Source: Clusia tigrina
Lineage: Eukaryota; Arthropoda; Insecta; Diptera; Clusiidae
Length of the DNA stretch: 64,000 nt
Direction: 5' to 3'
NCBI GenBank assembly: GCA_920105625.2
Contig: OV050032.1
Location: 91,806,542 to 91,870,541, forward strand
In this document: piece after piece, positions 25,761 to 39,198 of the stretch
Layout of the letters: the number at the start of each line of letters is the position of its first letter
How positions within the stretch are numbered: the first letter of the stretch is position 1
The notes under the pieces: generated by a model
Told to the model about the DNA's origin: nothing
What the model saw: only the letters and a program-made list of their open reading frames with translations
Database searches by the model: none
Program-made: the position numbers and the translations under genes

Positions 25761-27100
25761 TTGTAACTTTTTACTGGAGCGTCATAAAACCTTGAAATTT
25801 TGTAACAATAAATTACTCGAGCCTCTTGTCAATCTAATCTATCGCTCAAAGCTATGCTACCCTTGAGTCACAAATCAAACACTGAGAAAACTTCAAATGG
25901 CCCTAACTTCTATACGGTACGTCCTACACCTATCAAAGTTTGCAACATACAAATGCTTGTAACTTTTTACTGGAGCGTCATAAAACCTTGAAATTTTGTA
26001 ACAATAAAGTACTCGAGCCTCTTGCCAATCTAATCTATCGCTCAAAGCTATGCTACCCTTGAGTCCCAAATCAAACACTGAGAAAACTTCAAATGGCCCT
26101 AACTTCTATACGGTACGTCCTACATCTATCAAAGTTTGCAATATACAAATGCTTGTAACTTTTTACTGGAGCGTCATAAAACCTTGAAATTTTGTAACAA
26201 TAAATTACTCGAGCCTCTTGTCTATTTAAGCTATCGCTCAAAGCTATGCTACCCTTGAGTCCCAAATCAAACACTGAGAAAACTTCAAATGGCCCTAACT
26301 TCCATACGGTACGTCCTACACGTATGGAAGTTTGCAACATACAAATGCTTGTAACTTTTTACTGGAGCGTCATAAAACCTTGAAATTTTGTAACTATAAA
26401 TTACTCGAGCCTCTTGTCTATTTAAGCTATCGCTCAAAGCTATGCTACCCTTGAGTCCCCAATCAAACACTGATAAAACTTCAAATGGCCCTAACTTCTA
26501 TACGGTGCGTCCTACACCTATCAAAGTTTGCAACATATAAATGCTTGTAACTTTTTACTGGAGTGTAATAAAACCTTGAAATTTTGTAACAATTAAGTAC
26601 TCGAGCCCCTTGTCAATTTAATCTATCGCTCAAAGCTATGCTACCCTTGAGTCCCAAATCAAACACTGAGAAAACTTCAAATGGCCCTAACTTCCATACG
26701 GTACGTCCTACACGTATGAAAGTTTGCAATATACAAATGCTAGTAACTTTTTACTGGAGCGTCATAAAACCTTGAAATTTTGTAACAATAAAGTACTCGA
26801 GCCTCTTGCCAATCTAATCTATCGCTCAAAGCTATGCTACCCTTGAGTCCCAAATCAAACACTGAGAAAACTTCAAAAGGCCCTAACTTCTATACGGTAC
26901 GTCCTACACCTATCAAAGTTTGCAATATACAAATGCTTGTAACTTTTTACTGGAGCGTCATAAAACCTTGAAATTTTGTAACAATAAAGTACTCGAGCCT
27001 CTTGCCAATCTAATCTATCGCTCAAAGCTATGCTACCCTTGAGTCCCAAATCAAACACTGAGAAAACTTCAAATGGCCCTAACTTCTATACAGTACGTCC
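25761..27100. repeat. Linker of about seven units
   Basis: Units C, B, A, E-headed A, D (26,459), E and B with AAAAGGCCC (26,851) connect the 20-unit and 38-unit blocks. The order resembles the run at 15,483-16,660 and the one at 31,751-32,540. One unit has CGTATGGAAG in place of CGTATGAAAG and one has GAGCCCCTTG. Confidence 0.75.
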
Positions 27101-30100
27101 TACACCTATCAAAGTTTGCAACATACAAATGCTTGTAACTTTTTACTGGAGCGTCATAAAACCTTGAAATTTTGTAACAATAAATTACTCGAGCCTCTTG
27201 TCAATCTAATCTATCGCTCAAAGCTATGCTACCCTTGAGTCCCAAATCAAACACTGAGAAAACTTCAAATGGCCCTAACTTCTATACGGTACGTCCTACA
27301 CCTATCAAAGTTTGCAAGATACAAATGCTTGTAACTTTTTACTGGAGCGTCATAAAACCTTGAAATTTTGTAACAATAAAGTACTCGAGCCTCTTGCCAA
27401 TCTAATCTATCGCTCAAAGCTATGCTACCCTTGAGTCCCAAATCAAACACTGAGAAAACTTCAAATGGCCCTAACTTCTATACGGTACGTCCTACATCTA
27501 TCAAAGTTTGCAATATACAAATGCTTGTAACTTTTTACTGGAGCGTCATAAAACCTTGAAATTTTGTAACAATAAATTACTCGAGCCTCTTGTCTATTTA
27601 AGTTATCGCTCAAAGCTATGCTACCCTTGAGTCCCCAATCAAACACTGATAAAACTTCAAATGGCCCTAACTTCTATACGGTGCGTCCTACACCTATCAA
27701 AGTTTGCAACATATAAATGCTTGTAACTTTTTACTGGAGTGTAATAAAACCTTGAAATTTTGTAACAATTAAGCACTCGAGCCTCTTGTCAATTTAATCT
27801 ATCGCTCAAAGCTATGCTACCCTTGAGTCCCAAATCAAACACTGAGAAAACTTCAAATGGCCCTAACTTCCATACGGTACGTCCTACACGTATGAAAGTT
27901 TGCAACATACAAATGCTTGTAACTTTTTACTGGAGCGTCATAAAACCTTGAAATTTTGTAACAATAAAGTACTCGAGCCTCTTGACAATCTAATCTATCG
28001 CTCAAAGCTATGCTACCCTTGAGTCCCAAATCAAACACTGAGAAAACTTCAAATGGCCCTAACTTCTATACGGTACGTCCTACACCTATCAAAGTTTGCA
28101 ATATACAAATGCTTGTAACTTTTTACTGGAGCGTCATAAAACCTTGAAATTTTGTAACAATAAAGTACTCGAGCCTCTTGCCAATCTAATCTATCGCTCA
28201 AAGCTATGCTACCCTTGAGTCACAAATCAAACACTGAGAAAATTCCAAATGGCCCTAACTTCTATACGGTACGTCCTACATCTATCAAAGTTTGCAATAT
28301 ACAAATGCTTGTAACTTTTTACTGGAGCGTCATAAAACCTTGAAATTTTGTAACAATAAATTACTCGAGCCTCTTGTCTATTTAAGCTATCGCTCAAAGC
28401 TATGCTACCCTTGAGTCCCAAATCAAACACTGAGAAAACTTCAAATGGCCCTAACTTCTATACGGTACGTCCTACACCTATCAAAGTTTGCAACATACAA
28501 ATGCTTGTAACTTTTTACTGGAGCGTCATAAAACCTTGAAATTTTGTAACTATAAATTACTCGAGCCTCTTGTCTATTTAAGCTATCGCTCAAAGCTATG
28601 CTACCCTTGAGTCCCCAATCAAACACTGAGAAAACTTCAAATGGCCATAGCTTCTGTACGGTACGTCCTACACCTATCAAAGTTTGCAACATACAAATGT
28701 TTGTAACTTTTTACTGGAGCGTCAGAAAACCTTGAAATTTTGTAAAAATAAAGTACTCGAGCCTCTTTTCAATTAAAGCTATCGCCCAAAGCTATGCTAC
28801 CCTTGAGTCCCAAATCAAACACTGATAAAACTTCAAATGGCCCTAACTTCTATACGGTACGCCCTACACCTATCAAAGTTTGCAACATACAAATGCTTGT
28901 AACTTTTTACAGGAGCGTCATAAAACATTGTAATTTTGTAACAATAAAGTACTCGAGCCTCTGGTCAATTTAATCTATCACTCAAAGCTATGCTACCCTT
29001 GGGTCCCAAATCAAACACTGAGAAAACTTCAAATGGCCCTAACTTCTATACGGTACGTCCTACACCTATCAAAGTTTGCAACATACAAATGCTTGTAACT
29101 TTTTACTGGAGCGTCATAAAAGCTTGAAATTTTGTAACAATAAATTACTCGAGCCTCTTGTCAATCTAATCTATCGCTCAAAGCTATGCTACCCTTGAGT
29201 CCCAAATCAAACACTTTGAAAACTTCAAATGGCCCTAACTTGTATACGGTACGTCTTACACCTATCAAAGTTTGCAACATACAAATGCTTGTAACTTTTT
29301 ACTGGAGCGTCATAAAACCTTGAAATTTTGTAACAATAAAGTACTCGAGCCTCTTGCCAATCTAATCTATCGCTCAAAGCTATGCTACCCTTGAGTCCCA
29401 AATCAAACACTGAGAAAACTTCAAAAGGCCCTAACTTCTATACGGTACGTCCTACACCTATCAAAGTTTGCAATATACAAATGCTTGTAACTTTTTACTG
29501 GAGCGTCATAAAACCTTGAAATTTTGTAACAATAAAGTACTCGAGCCTCTTGCCAATCTCATCTATCGCTCAAAGCTATGCTACCCTTGAGTCACAAATC
29601 AAACACTGAGAAAATTCCAAATGGCCCTAACTTCTATACGGTACGTCCTACATCTATCAAAGTTTGCAATATACAAATGCTTGTAACTTTTTACTGGAGC
29701 GTCATAAAACCTTGAAATTTTGTAACAATAAATTACTCGAGCCCCTTGTCTATTTAAGCTATCGCTCAAAGCTATGCTACCCTTGAGTCCCAAATCAAAC
29801 ACTGAGAAAACTTCAAATGGCCCTAACTTCTATACAGTACGTCCTACACCTATCAAAGTTTGCAACATACAAATGCTTGTAACTTTTTACTGGAGCGTCA
29901 TAAAACCTTGAAATTTTGTAACAATAAATTACTCGAGCCTCTTGTCAATCTAATCTATCGCTCAAAGCTATGCTACCCTTGAGTCCCAAATCAAACACTG
30001 AGAAAACTTCAAATGGCCCTAACTTCTATACGGTACGTCCTACACCTATCAAAGTTTGCAACATACAAATGCTTGTAACTTTTTACTGGAGCGTCATAAA

Positions 30101-33100
30101 ACCTTGAAATTTTGTAACAATAAAGTACTCGAGCCTCTTGCCAATCTAATCTATCGCTCAAAGCTATGCTACCCTTGAGTCCCAAATCAAACACTGAGAA
30201 AACTTCAAATGGCCCTAACTTCTATACGGTACGTCCTACATCTATCAAAGTTTGCAATATACAAATGCTTGTAACTTTTTACTGGAGCGTCATAAAACCT
30301 TGAAATTTTGTAACAATAAATTACTCGAGCCTCTTGTCTATTTAAGCTATCGCTCAAAGCTATGCTACCCTTGAGTCCCCAATCAAACACTGATAAAACT
30401 TCAAATGGCCCTAACTTCTATACGGTGCGTCCTACACCTATCAAAGTTTGCAACATATAAATGCTTGTAACTTTTTACTGGAGTGTAATAAAACCTTGAA
30501 ATTTTGTAACAATTAAGTACTCGAGCCTCTTGTCAATTTAATCTATCGCTCAAAGCTATGCTACCCTTGAGTCCCAAATCAAACACTGAGAAAACTTCAA
30601 ATGGCCCTAACTTCCATACGGTACGTCCTACACGTATGAAAGTTTGCAATATACAAATGCTTGTAACTTTTTACTGGAGCGTCATAAAACCTAGAAATTT
30701 TGTAACAATAAAGTACTCGAGCCTCTTGCCAATCTAATCTATCGCTCAAAGCTATGCTACCCTTGAGTCCCAAATCAAACACTGAGAAAACTTCAAAAGG
30801 CCCTAACTTCTATACGGTACGTCCTACACCTATCAAAGTTTGCAATATACAAATGCTTGTAACTTTTTACTGGAGCGTCATAAAACCTTGAAATTTTGTA
30901 ACAATAAAGTACTCGAGCCTCTTGCCAATCTAATCTATCGCTCAAAGCTATGCTACCCTTGAGTCACAAATCAAACACTGAGAAAATTCCAAATGGCCCT
31001 AACTTCTATACGGTACGTCCTACATCTATCAAAGTTTGCAATATACAAATGCTTGTAACTTTTTACTGGAGCGTCATAAAACCTTGAAATTTTGTAACAA
31101 TAAATTACTCGAGCCTCTTGTCTATTTAAGCTACCGCCCAAAGCTATGCTACCCTTGAGTCCCAAATCAAACACTGAGAAAACTTCAAATGGCCCTTACT
31201 TCTATACGGTACGTCCTACACCTATCAAAGTTTGCAACATACAAATGCTTGTAACTTTTTACTGGAGCGTCATAAAACCTTAAAATTTTGTAACAATAAA
31301 GTACTCGAGCCTCTTGCCAATCTAATCTATCGCTCAAAGCTATGCTACCCTTGAGTCCCAAATCAAACACTGAGAAAACTTCAAATGGCCCTAACTTCTA
31401 TACGGTACGTCCTACACCTATCAAAGTTTGCAATATACAAATGCTTGTAACTTTTTACTGGAGCGTCATAAAACCTTGAAATTTTGTAACAATAAATTAC
31501 TCGAGCCTCTTGTCTATTTAAGCTATCGCTCAAAGCTATGCTACCCTTGAGTCCCAAATCAAACACTGAGAAAACTTCAAATGGCCCTAACTTCTATACG
31601 GTACGTCCTACACCTATCAAAGTTTGCAACATACAAATGCTTGTAACTTTTTACTGGAGCGTCATAAAACCTTGAAATTTTGTAACAATAAATTACTCGA
31701 GCCTCTTGTCAATCTAATCTATCGCTCAAAGCTATGCTACCCTTGAGTCCCAAATCAAACACTGAGAAAACTTCAAATGGCCCTAACTTCTATACGGTAC
31801 GTCCTACATCTATCAAAGTTTGCAATATACAAATGCTTGTAACTTTTTACTGGAGCGTCATAAAACCTTGAAATTTTGTAACAATAAATTACTCGAGCCT
31901 CTTGTCTATTTAAGCTATCGCTCAAAGCTATGCTACCCTTGAGTCCCAAATCAAACACTGAGAAAACTTCAAATGGCCCTAACTTCCATACGGTACGTCC
32001 TACACGTATGAAAGTTTGCAACATACAAATGCTTGTAACTTTTTACTGGAGCGTCATAAAACCTTGAAATTTTGTAACTATAAATTACTCGAGCCTCTTG
32101 TCTATTTAAGCTATCGCTCAAAGCTATGCTACCCTTGAGTCCCCAATCAAACACTGATAAAACTTCAAATGGCCCTAACTTCTATACGGTGCGTCCTACA
32201 CCTATCAAAGTTTGCAACATATAAATGCTTGTAACTTTTTACTGGAGTGTAATAAAACCTTGAAATTTTGTAACAATTAAGTACTCGAGCCTCTTGTCAA
32301 TTTAATCTATCGCTCAAAGCTATGCTACCCTTGAGTCCCAAATCAAACACTGAGAAAACTTCAAATGGCCCTAACTTCCATACGGTACGTCCTACACGTA
32401 TGAAAGTTTGCAATATACAAATGCTTGTAACTTTTTACTGGAGCGTCATAAAACCTTGAAATTTTGTAACAATAAAGTACTCGAGCCTCTTGCCAATCTA
32501 ATCTATCGCTCAAAGCTATGCTACCCTTGAGTCCCAAATCAAACACTGAGAAAACTTCAAAAGGCCCTAACTTCTATACGGTACGTCCTACACCTATCAA
32601 AGTTTGCAATATACAAATGCTTGTAACTTTTTACTGGAGCGTCATAAAACCTTGAAATTTTGTAACAATAAAGTACTCGAGCCTCTTGCCAATCTCATCT
32701 ATCGCTCAAAGCTATGCTACCCTTGAGTCACAAATCAAACACTGAGAAAATTCCAAATGGCCCTAACTTCTATACGGTACGTCCTACATCTATCAAAGTT
32801 TGCAATATACAAATGCTTGTAACTTTTTACTGGAGCGTCATAAAACCTTGAAATTTTGTAACAATAAATTACTCGAGCCTCTTGTCTATTTAAGCTATCG
32901 CTCAAAGCTATGCTACCCTTGAGTCCCAAATCAAACACTGAGAAAACTTCAAATGGCCCTAACTTCTATACAGTACGTCCTACACCTATCAAAGTTTGCA
33001 ACATACAAATGCTTGTAACTTTTTACTGGAGCGTCATAAAACCTTGAAAGTTTGTAACAATAAATTACTCGAGCCTCTTGTCAATCTAATCTATCGCTCA

Positions 33101-34548
33101 AAGCTATGCTACCCTTGAGTCCCAAATCAAACACTGAGAAAACTTCAAATGGCCCTAACTTCTATACGGTACGTCCTACACCTATCAAAGTTTGCAACAT
33201 ACAAATGCTTGTAACTTTTTACTGGAGCGTCATAAAACCTTGAAATTTTGTAACAATAAAGTACTCGAGCCTCTTGCCAATCTAATCTATCGCTCAAAGC
33301 TATGCTACCCTTGAGTCCCAAATCAAACACTGAGAAAACTTCAAATGGCCCTACCTTCTATACGGTACGTCCTACATCTATCAAAGTTTGCAATATACAA
33401 ATGCTTGTAACTTTTTACTGGAGCGTCATAAAACCTTGAAATTTTGTAACAATAAATTACTCGAGCCTCTTGTCTATTTAAGCTATCGCTCAAAGCTATG
33501 CTACCCTTGAGTCCCCAATCAAACACTGATAAAACTTCAAATGGCCCTAACTTCTATACGGTGCGTCCTACACCTATCAAAGTTTGCAACATATAAATGC
33601 TTGTAACTTTTTACTGGAGTGTAATAAAACCTTGAAATTTTGTAACAATTAAGCACTCGAGCCTCTTGTCAATTTAATCTATCGCTCAAAGCTATGCTAC
33701 CCTTGAGTCCCAAATCAAACACTGAGAAAACTTCAAATGGCCCTAACTTCCATACGGTACGTCCTACACGTATGAAAGTTTGCAATATACAAATGCTTGT
33801 AACTTTTTACTGGAGCGTCATAAAACCTTGAAATTTTGTAACAATAAAGTACTCGAGCCTCTTGACAATCTAATCTATCGCTCAAAGCTATGCTACCCTT
33901 GAGTCCCAAATCAAACACTGAGAAAACTTCAAAAGGCCCTAACTTCTATACGGTACGTCCTACACCTATCAAAGTTTGCAATATACAAATGCTTGTAACT
34001 TTTTACTGGAGCGTCATAAAACCTTGAAATTTTGTAACAATAAAGTACTCGAGCCTCTTGCCAATCTAATCTATCGCTCAAAGCTATGCTACCCTTGAGT
34101 CACAAATCAAACACTGAGAAAATTCCAAATGGCCCTAACTTCTATACGGTACGTCCTACATCTATCAAAGTTTGCAATATACAAATGCTTGTAACTTTTT
34201 ACTGGAGCGTCATAAAACCTTGAAATTTTGTAACAATAAATTACTCGAGCCTCTTGTCTATTTAAGCTATCGCTCAAAGCTATGCTACCCTTGAGTCCCA
34301 AATCAAACACTGAGAAAACTTCAAATGGCCCTAACTTCTATACGGTACGTCCTACACCTATCAAAGTTTGCAACATACAAATGCTTGTAACTTTTTACTG
34401 GAGCGTCATAAAACCTTGAAATTTTGTAACTATAAATTACTCGAGCCTCTTGTCTATTTAAGCTATCGCTCAAAGCTATGCTACCCTTGAGTCCCCAATC
34501 AAACACTGAGAAAACTTCAAATGGCCATAGCTTCTGTACGGTACGTCC
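27101..34548. repeat. 38-unit higher-order repeat, copy 1 (7,448 bp)
   Basis: Markers found again 7,448 bp later: L unit (28,615), GTAAAAATAAAG with TTTTCAATTAAAGC (28,742), ACATTGTAATTTTG with CTGGTCAATTTAATC (28,926), AAGCTTGAAATTTTG (29,129), CACTTTGAAAAC (29,213), TACAGTACG (29,834) and CCTAGAAATTTTG (30,691). D units lie at 27,635, 30,379, 32,143 and 33,515; F units at 28,223, 29,595, 30,967, 32,731 and 34,103. Its last 8 units duplicate the opening 8-unit segment, see the separate entry. Confidence 0.85.
32981..34548. repeat. 8-unit block nested at the end of the 38-unit copy
   Basis: This run matches 34,549-36,116 at an offset of 1,568 bp: B, A, D with AAGCACTCG, E with TTGACAATC, B with AAAAGGCCC, F, A with AACTATAAATT, then the head of an L unit. 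It also matches 27,101-28,668 at an offset of 5,880 bp (30 units). At about 34,549 the L unit is interrupted and the pattern restarts. Confidence 0.85.
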
Positions 34549-37500
34549 TACACCTATCAAAGTTTGCAACATACAAATGCTTGTAACTTTTTACTGGAGC
34601 GTCATAAAACCTTGAAATTTTGTAACAATAAATTACTCGAGCCTCTTGTCAATCTAATCTATCGCTCAAAGCTATGCTACCCTTGAGTCCCAAATCAAAC
34701 ACTGAGAAAACTTCAAATGGCCCTAACTTCTATACGGTACGTCCTACACCTATCAAAGTTTGCAACATACAAATGCTTGTAACTTTTTACTGGAGCGTCA
34801 TAAAACCTTGAAATTTTGTAACAATAAAGTACTCGAGCCTCTTGCCAATCTAATCTATCGCTCAAAGCTATGCTACCCTTGAGTCCCAAATCAAACACTG
34901 AGAAAACTTCAAATGGCCCTAACTTCTATACGGTACGTCCTACATCTATCAAAGTTTGCAATATACAAATGCTTGTAACTTTTTACTGGAGCGTCATAAA
35001 ACCTTGAAATTTTGTAACAATAAATTACTCGAGCCTCTTGTCTATTTAAGCTATCGCTCAAAGCTATGCTACCCTTGAGTCCCAAATCAAACACTGATAA
35101 AACTTCAAATGGCCCTAACTTCTATACGGTGCGTCCTACACCTATCAAAGTTTGCAACATATAAATGCTTGTAACTTTTTACTGGAGTGTAATAAAACCT
35201 TGAAATTTTGTAACAATTAAGCACTCGAGCCTCTTGTCAATTTAATCTATCGCTCAAAGCTATGCTACCCTTGAGTCCCAAATCAAACACTGAGAAAACT
35301 TCAAATGGCCCTAACTTCCATACGGTACGTCCTACACGTATGAAAGTTTGCAATATACAAATGCTTGTAACTTTTTACTGGAGCGTCATAAAACCTTGAA
35401 ATTTTGTAACAATAAAGTACTCGAGCCTCTTGACAATCTAATCTATCGCTCAAAGCTATGCTACCCTTGAGTCCCAAATCAAACACTGAGAAAACTTCAA
35501 AAGGCCCTAACTTCTATACGGTACGTCCTACACCTATCAAAGTTTGCAATATACAAATGCTTGTAACTTTTTACTGGAGCGTCATAAAACCTTGAAATTT
35601 TGTAACAATAAAGTACTCGAGCCTCTTGCCAATCTAATCTATCGCTCAAAGCTATGCTACCCTTGAGTCACAAATCAAACACTGAAAAAATTCCAAATGG
35701 CCCTAACTTCTATACGGTACGTCCTACATCTATCAAAGTTTGCAATATACAAATGCATGTAACTTTTTACTGGAGCGTCATAAAACCTTGAAATTTTGTA
35801 ACAATAAATTACTCGAGCCTCTTGTCTATTTAAGCTATCGCTCAAAGCTATGCTACCCTTGAGTCCCAAATCAAACACTGAGAAAACTTCAAATGGCCCT
35901 AACTTCTATACGGTACGTCCTACACCTATCAAAGTTTGCAACATACAAATGCTTGTAACTTTTTACTGGAGCGTCATAAAACCTTGAAATTTTGTAACTA
36001 TAAATTACTCGAGCCTCTTGTCTATTTAAGCTATCGCTCAAAGCTATGCTACCCTTGAGTCCCCAATCAAACACTGAGAAAACTTCAAATGGCCATAGCT
36101 TCTGTACGGTACGTCCTACACCTATCAAAGTTTGCAACATACAAATGCTTGTTACTTTTTACTGGAGCGTCAGAAAACCTTGAAATTTTGTAAAAATAAA
36201 GTACTCGAGCCTCTTTTCAATTAAAGCTATCGCCCAAAGCTATGCTACCCTTGAGTCCCAAATCAAACACTGATAAAACTTCAAATGGCCCTAACTTCTA
36301 TACGGTACGCCCTACACCTATCAAAGTTTGCAACATACAAATGCTTGTAACTTTTTACAGGAGCGTCATAAAACATTGTAATTTTGTAACAATAAAGTAC
36401 TCGAGCCTCTGGTCAATTTAATCTATCACTCAAAGCTATGCTACCCTTGGGTCCCAAATCAAACACTGAGAAAACTTCAAATGGCCCTAACTTCTATACG
36501 GTACGTCCTACACCTATCAAAGTTTGCAACATACAAATGCTTGTAACTTTTTACTGGAGCGTCATAAAAGCTTGAAATTTTGTAACAATAAATTACTCGA
36601 GCCTCTTGTCAATCTAATCTATCGCTCAAAGCTATGCTACCCTTGAGTCCCAAATCAAACACTTTGAAAACTTAAAATGGCCCTAACTTGTATACGGTAC
36701 GTCTTACACCTATCAAAGTTTGCAACATACAAATGCTTGTAACTTTTTACTGGAGCGTCATAAAACCTTGAAATTTTGTAACAATAAAGTACTCGAGCCT
36801 CTTGCCAATCTAATCTATCGCTCAAAGCTATGCTACCCTTGAGTCCCAAATCAAACACTGAGAAAACTTCAAAAGGCCCTAACTTCTATACGGTACGTCC
36901 TACACCTATCAAAGTTTGCAATATACAAATGCTTGTAACTTTTTACTGGAGCGTCATAAAACCTTGAAATTTTGTAACAATAAAGTACTCGAGCCTCTTG
37001 CCAATCTCATCTATCGCTCAAAGCTATGCTACCCTTGAGTCACAAATCAAACACTGAGAAAATTCCAAATGGCCCTAACTTCTATACGGTACGTCCTACA
37101 TCTATCAAAGTTTGCAATATACAAATGCTTGTAACTTTTTACTGGAGCGTCATAAAACCTTGAAATTTTGTAACAATAAATTACTCGAGCCTCTTGTCTA
37201 TTTAAGCTATCGCTCAAAGCTATGCTACCCTTGAGTCCCAAATCAAACACTGAGAAAACTTCAAATGGCCCTAACTTCTATACAGTACGTCCTACACCTA
37301 TCAAAGTTTGCAACATACAAATGCTTGTAACTTTTTACTGGAGCGTCATAAAACCTTGAAATTTTGTAACAATAAATTACTCGAGCCTCTTGTCAATCTA
37401 ATCTATCGCTCAAAGCTATGCTACCCTTGAGTCCCAAATCAAACACTGATAAAACTTCAAATGGCCCTAACTTCTATACGGTACGTCCTACACCTATCAA

Positions 37501-38806
37501 AGTTTGCAACATACAAATGCTTGTAACTTTTTACTGGAGCGTCATAAAACCTTGAAATTTTGTAACAATAAAGTACTCGAGCCTCTTGCCAATCTAATCT
37601 ATCGCTCAAAGCTATGCTACCCTTGAGTCCCAAATCAAACACTGAGAAAACTTCAAATGGCCCTAACTTCTATACGGTACGTCCTACATCTATCAAAGTT
37701 TGCAATATACAAATGCTTGTAACTTTTTACTGGAGCGTCATAAAACCTTGAAATTTTGTAACAATAAATTACTCGAGCCTCTTGTCTATTTAAGCTATCG
37801 CTCAAAGCTATGCTACCCTTGAGTCCCCAATCAAACACTGATAAAACTTCAAATGGCCCTAACTTCTATACGGTGCGTCCTATACCTATCAAAGTTTGCA
37901 ACATATAAATGCTTGTAACTTTTTACTGGAGTGTAATAAAACCTTGAAATTTTGTAACAATTAAGTACTCGAGCCTCTTGTCAATTTAATCTATCGCTCA
38001 AAGCTATGCTACCCTTGAGTCCCAAATCAAACACTGAGAAAACTTCAAATGGCCCTAACTTCCATACGGTACGTCCTACACGTATGAAAGTTTGCAATAT
38101 ACAAATGCTTGTAACTTTTTACTGGAGCGTCATAAAACCTAGAATGTTTGTAACAATAAAGTACTCGAGCCTCTTGCCAATCTAATCTATCGCTCAAAGC
38201 TATGCTACCCTTGAGTCACAAATCAAACACTGAGAAAATTCCAAATGGCCCTAACTTCTATACGGTACGTCCTACATCTATCAAAGTTTGCAATATACAA
38301 ATGCTTGTAACTTTTTACTGGAGCGTCATAAAACCTTGAAATTTTGTAACAATAAATTACTCGAGCCTCTTGTCTATTTAAGCTATCGCCCAAAGCTATG
38401 CTACCCTTGAGTCCCAAATCAAACACTGAGAAAACTTCAAATGGCCCTTACTTCTATACGGTACGTCCTACACCTATCAAAGTTTGCAACATACAAATGC
38501 TTGTAACTTTTTACTGGAGCGTCATAAAACCTTGAAATTTTGTAACAATAAAGTACTCGAGCCTCTTGCCAATTTAATCTATCGCTCAAAGCTATGCTAC
38601 CCTTGAGTCCCAAATCAAACACTGAGAAAACTTCAAATGGCCCTAACTTCTATACGGTACGTCCTACACCTATCAAAGTTTGCAACATACAAATGCTTGT
38701 AACTTTTTACTGGAGCGTCATAAAACCTTGAAATTTTGTAACAATAAATTATTCGAGCCTCTTGTCAATCTAATCTATCGCTCAAAGCTATGCTACCCTT
38801 GAGTCC
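34549..38806. repeat. 38-unit higher-order repeat, copy 2, shortened
   Basis: It follows copy 1 at offset 7,448 up to the CCTAGAATG unit (38,139). One unit (equivalent to 30,771) is then missing, giving offset 7,252 for the F unit at 38,219 and its partner CGCCCAAAGC; a second missing unit gives offset 7,056 for the unit at 38,611. The copy ends where class G begins at 38,807, so roughly 22 of the 38 units are present. D units start at 35,083 and 37,827, F at 35,671, 37,043 and 38,219, L at 36,063. Confidence 0.82.
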
Positions 38807-39198
38807 CAAATCAAACACTGAGAAAACTTCAAATGGCCCTAACTTCTATACTGTACCTCCTACACCTATCAAAGTTTGCAACATACAAATGCTTGTAACT
38901 TTTTACTGGAGCGTCATAAAACCTTGAAATTTTGTAACAATAAAGTACTCGAGCCTCTTGCCAATCTAATCTATTGCTCAAAGCTATGCTACCCTTGAGT
39001 CCCAAATCAAACACTGAGAAAACTTCAAATGGCCCTAACTTCTATACGGTACGACCTACACCTATCAAAGGTTGCAACATAAAAATGCTTGTAACTTTTT
39101 ACTGGAGCGTCATAAAACCTTGAAATTTTGTAACTATAAAGTACTCGAGCCTCTTGCCAATCTAATCTATCGCTCAAAGCTATGCTACCCTTGAGTCC

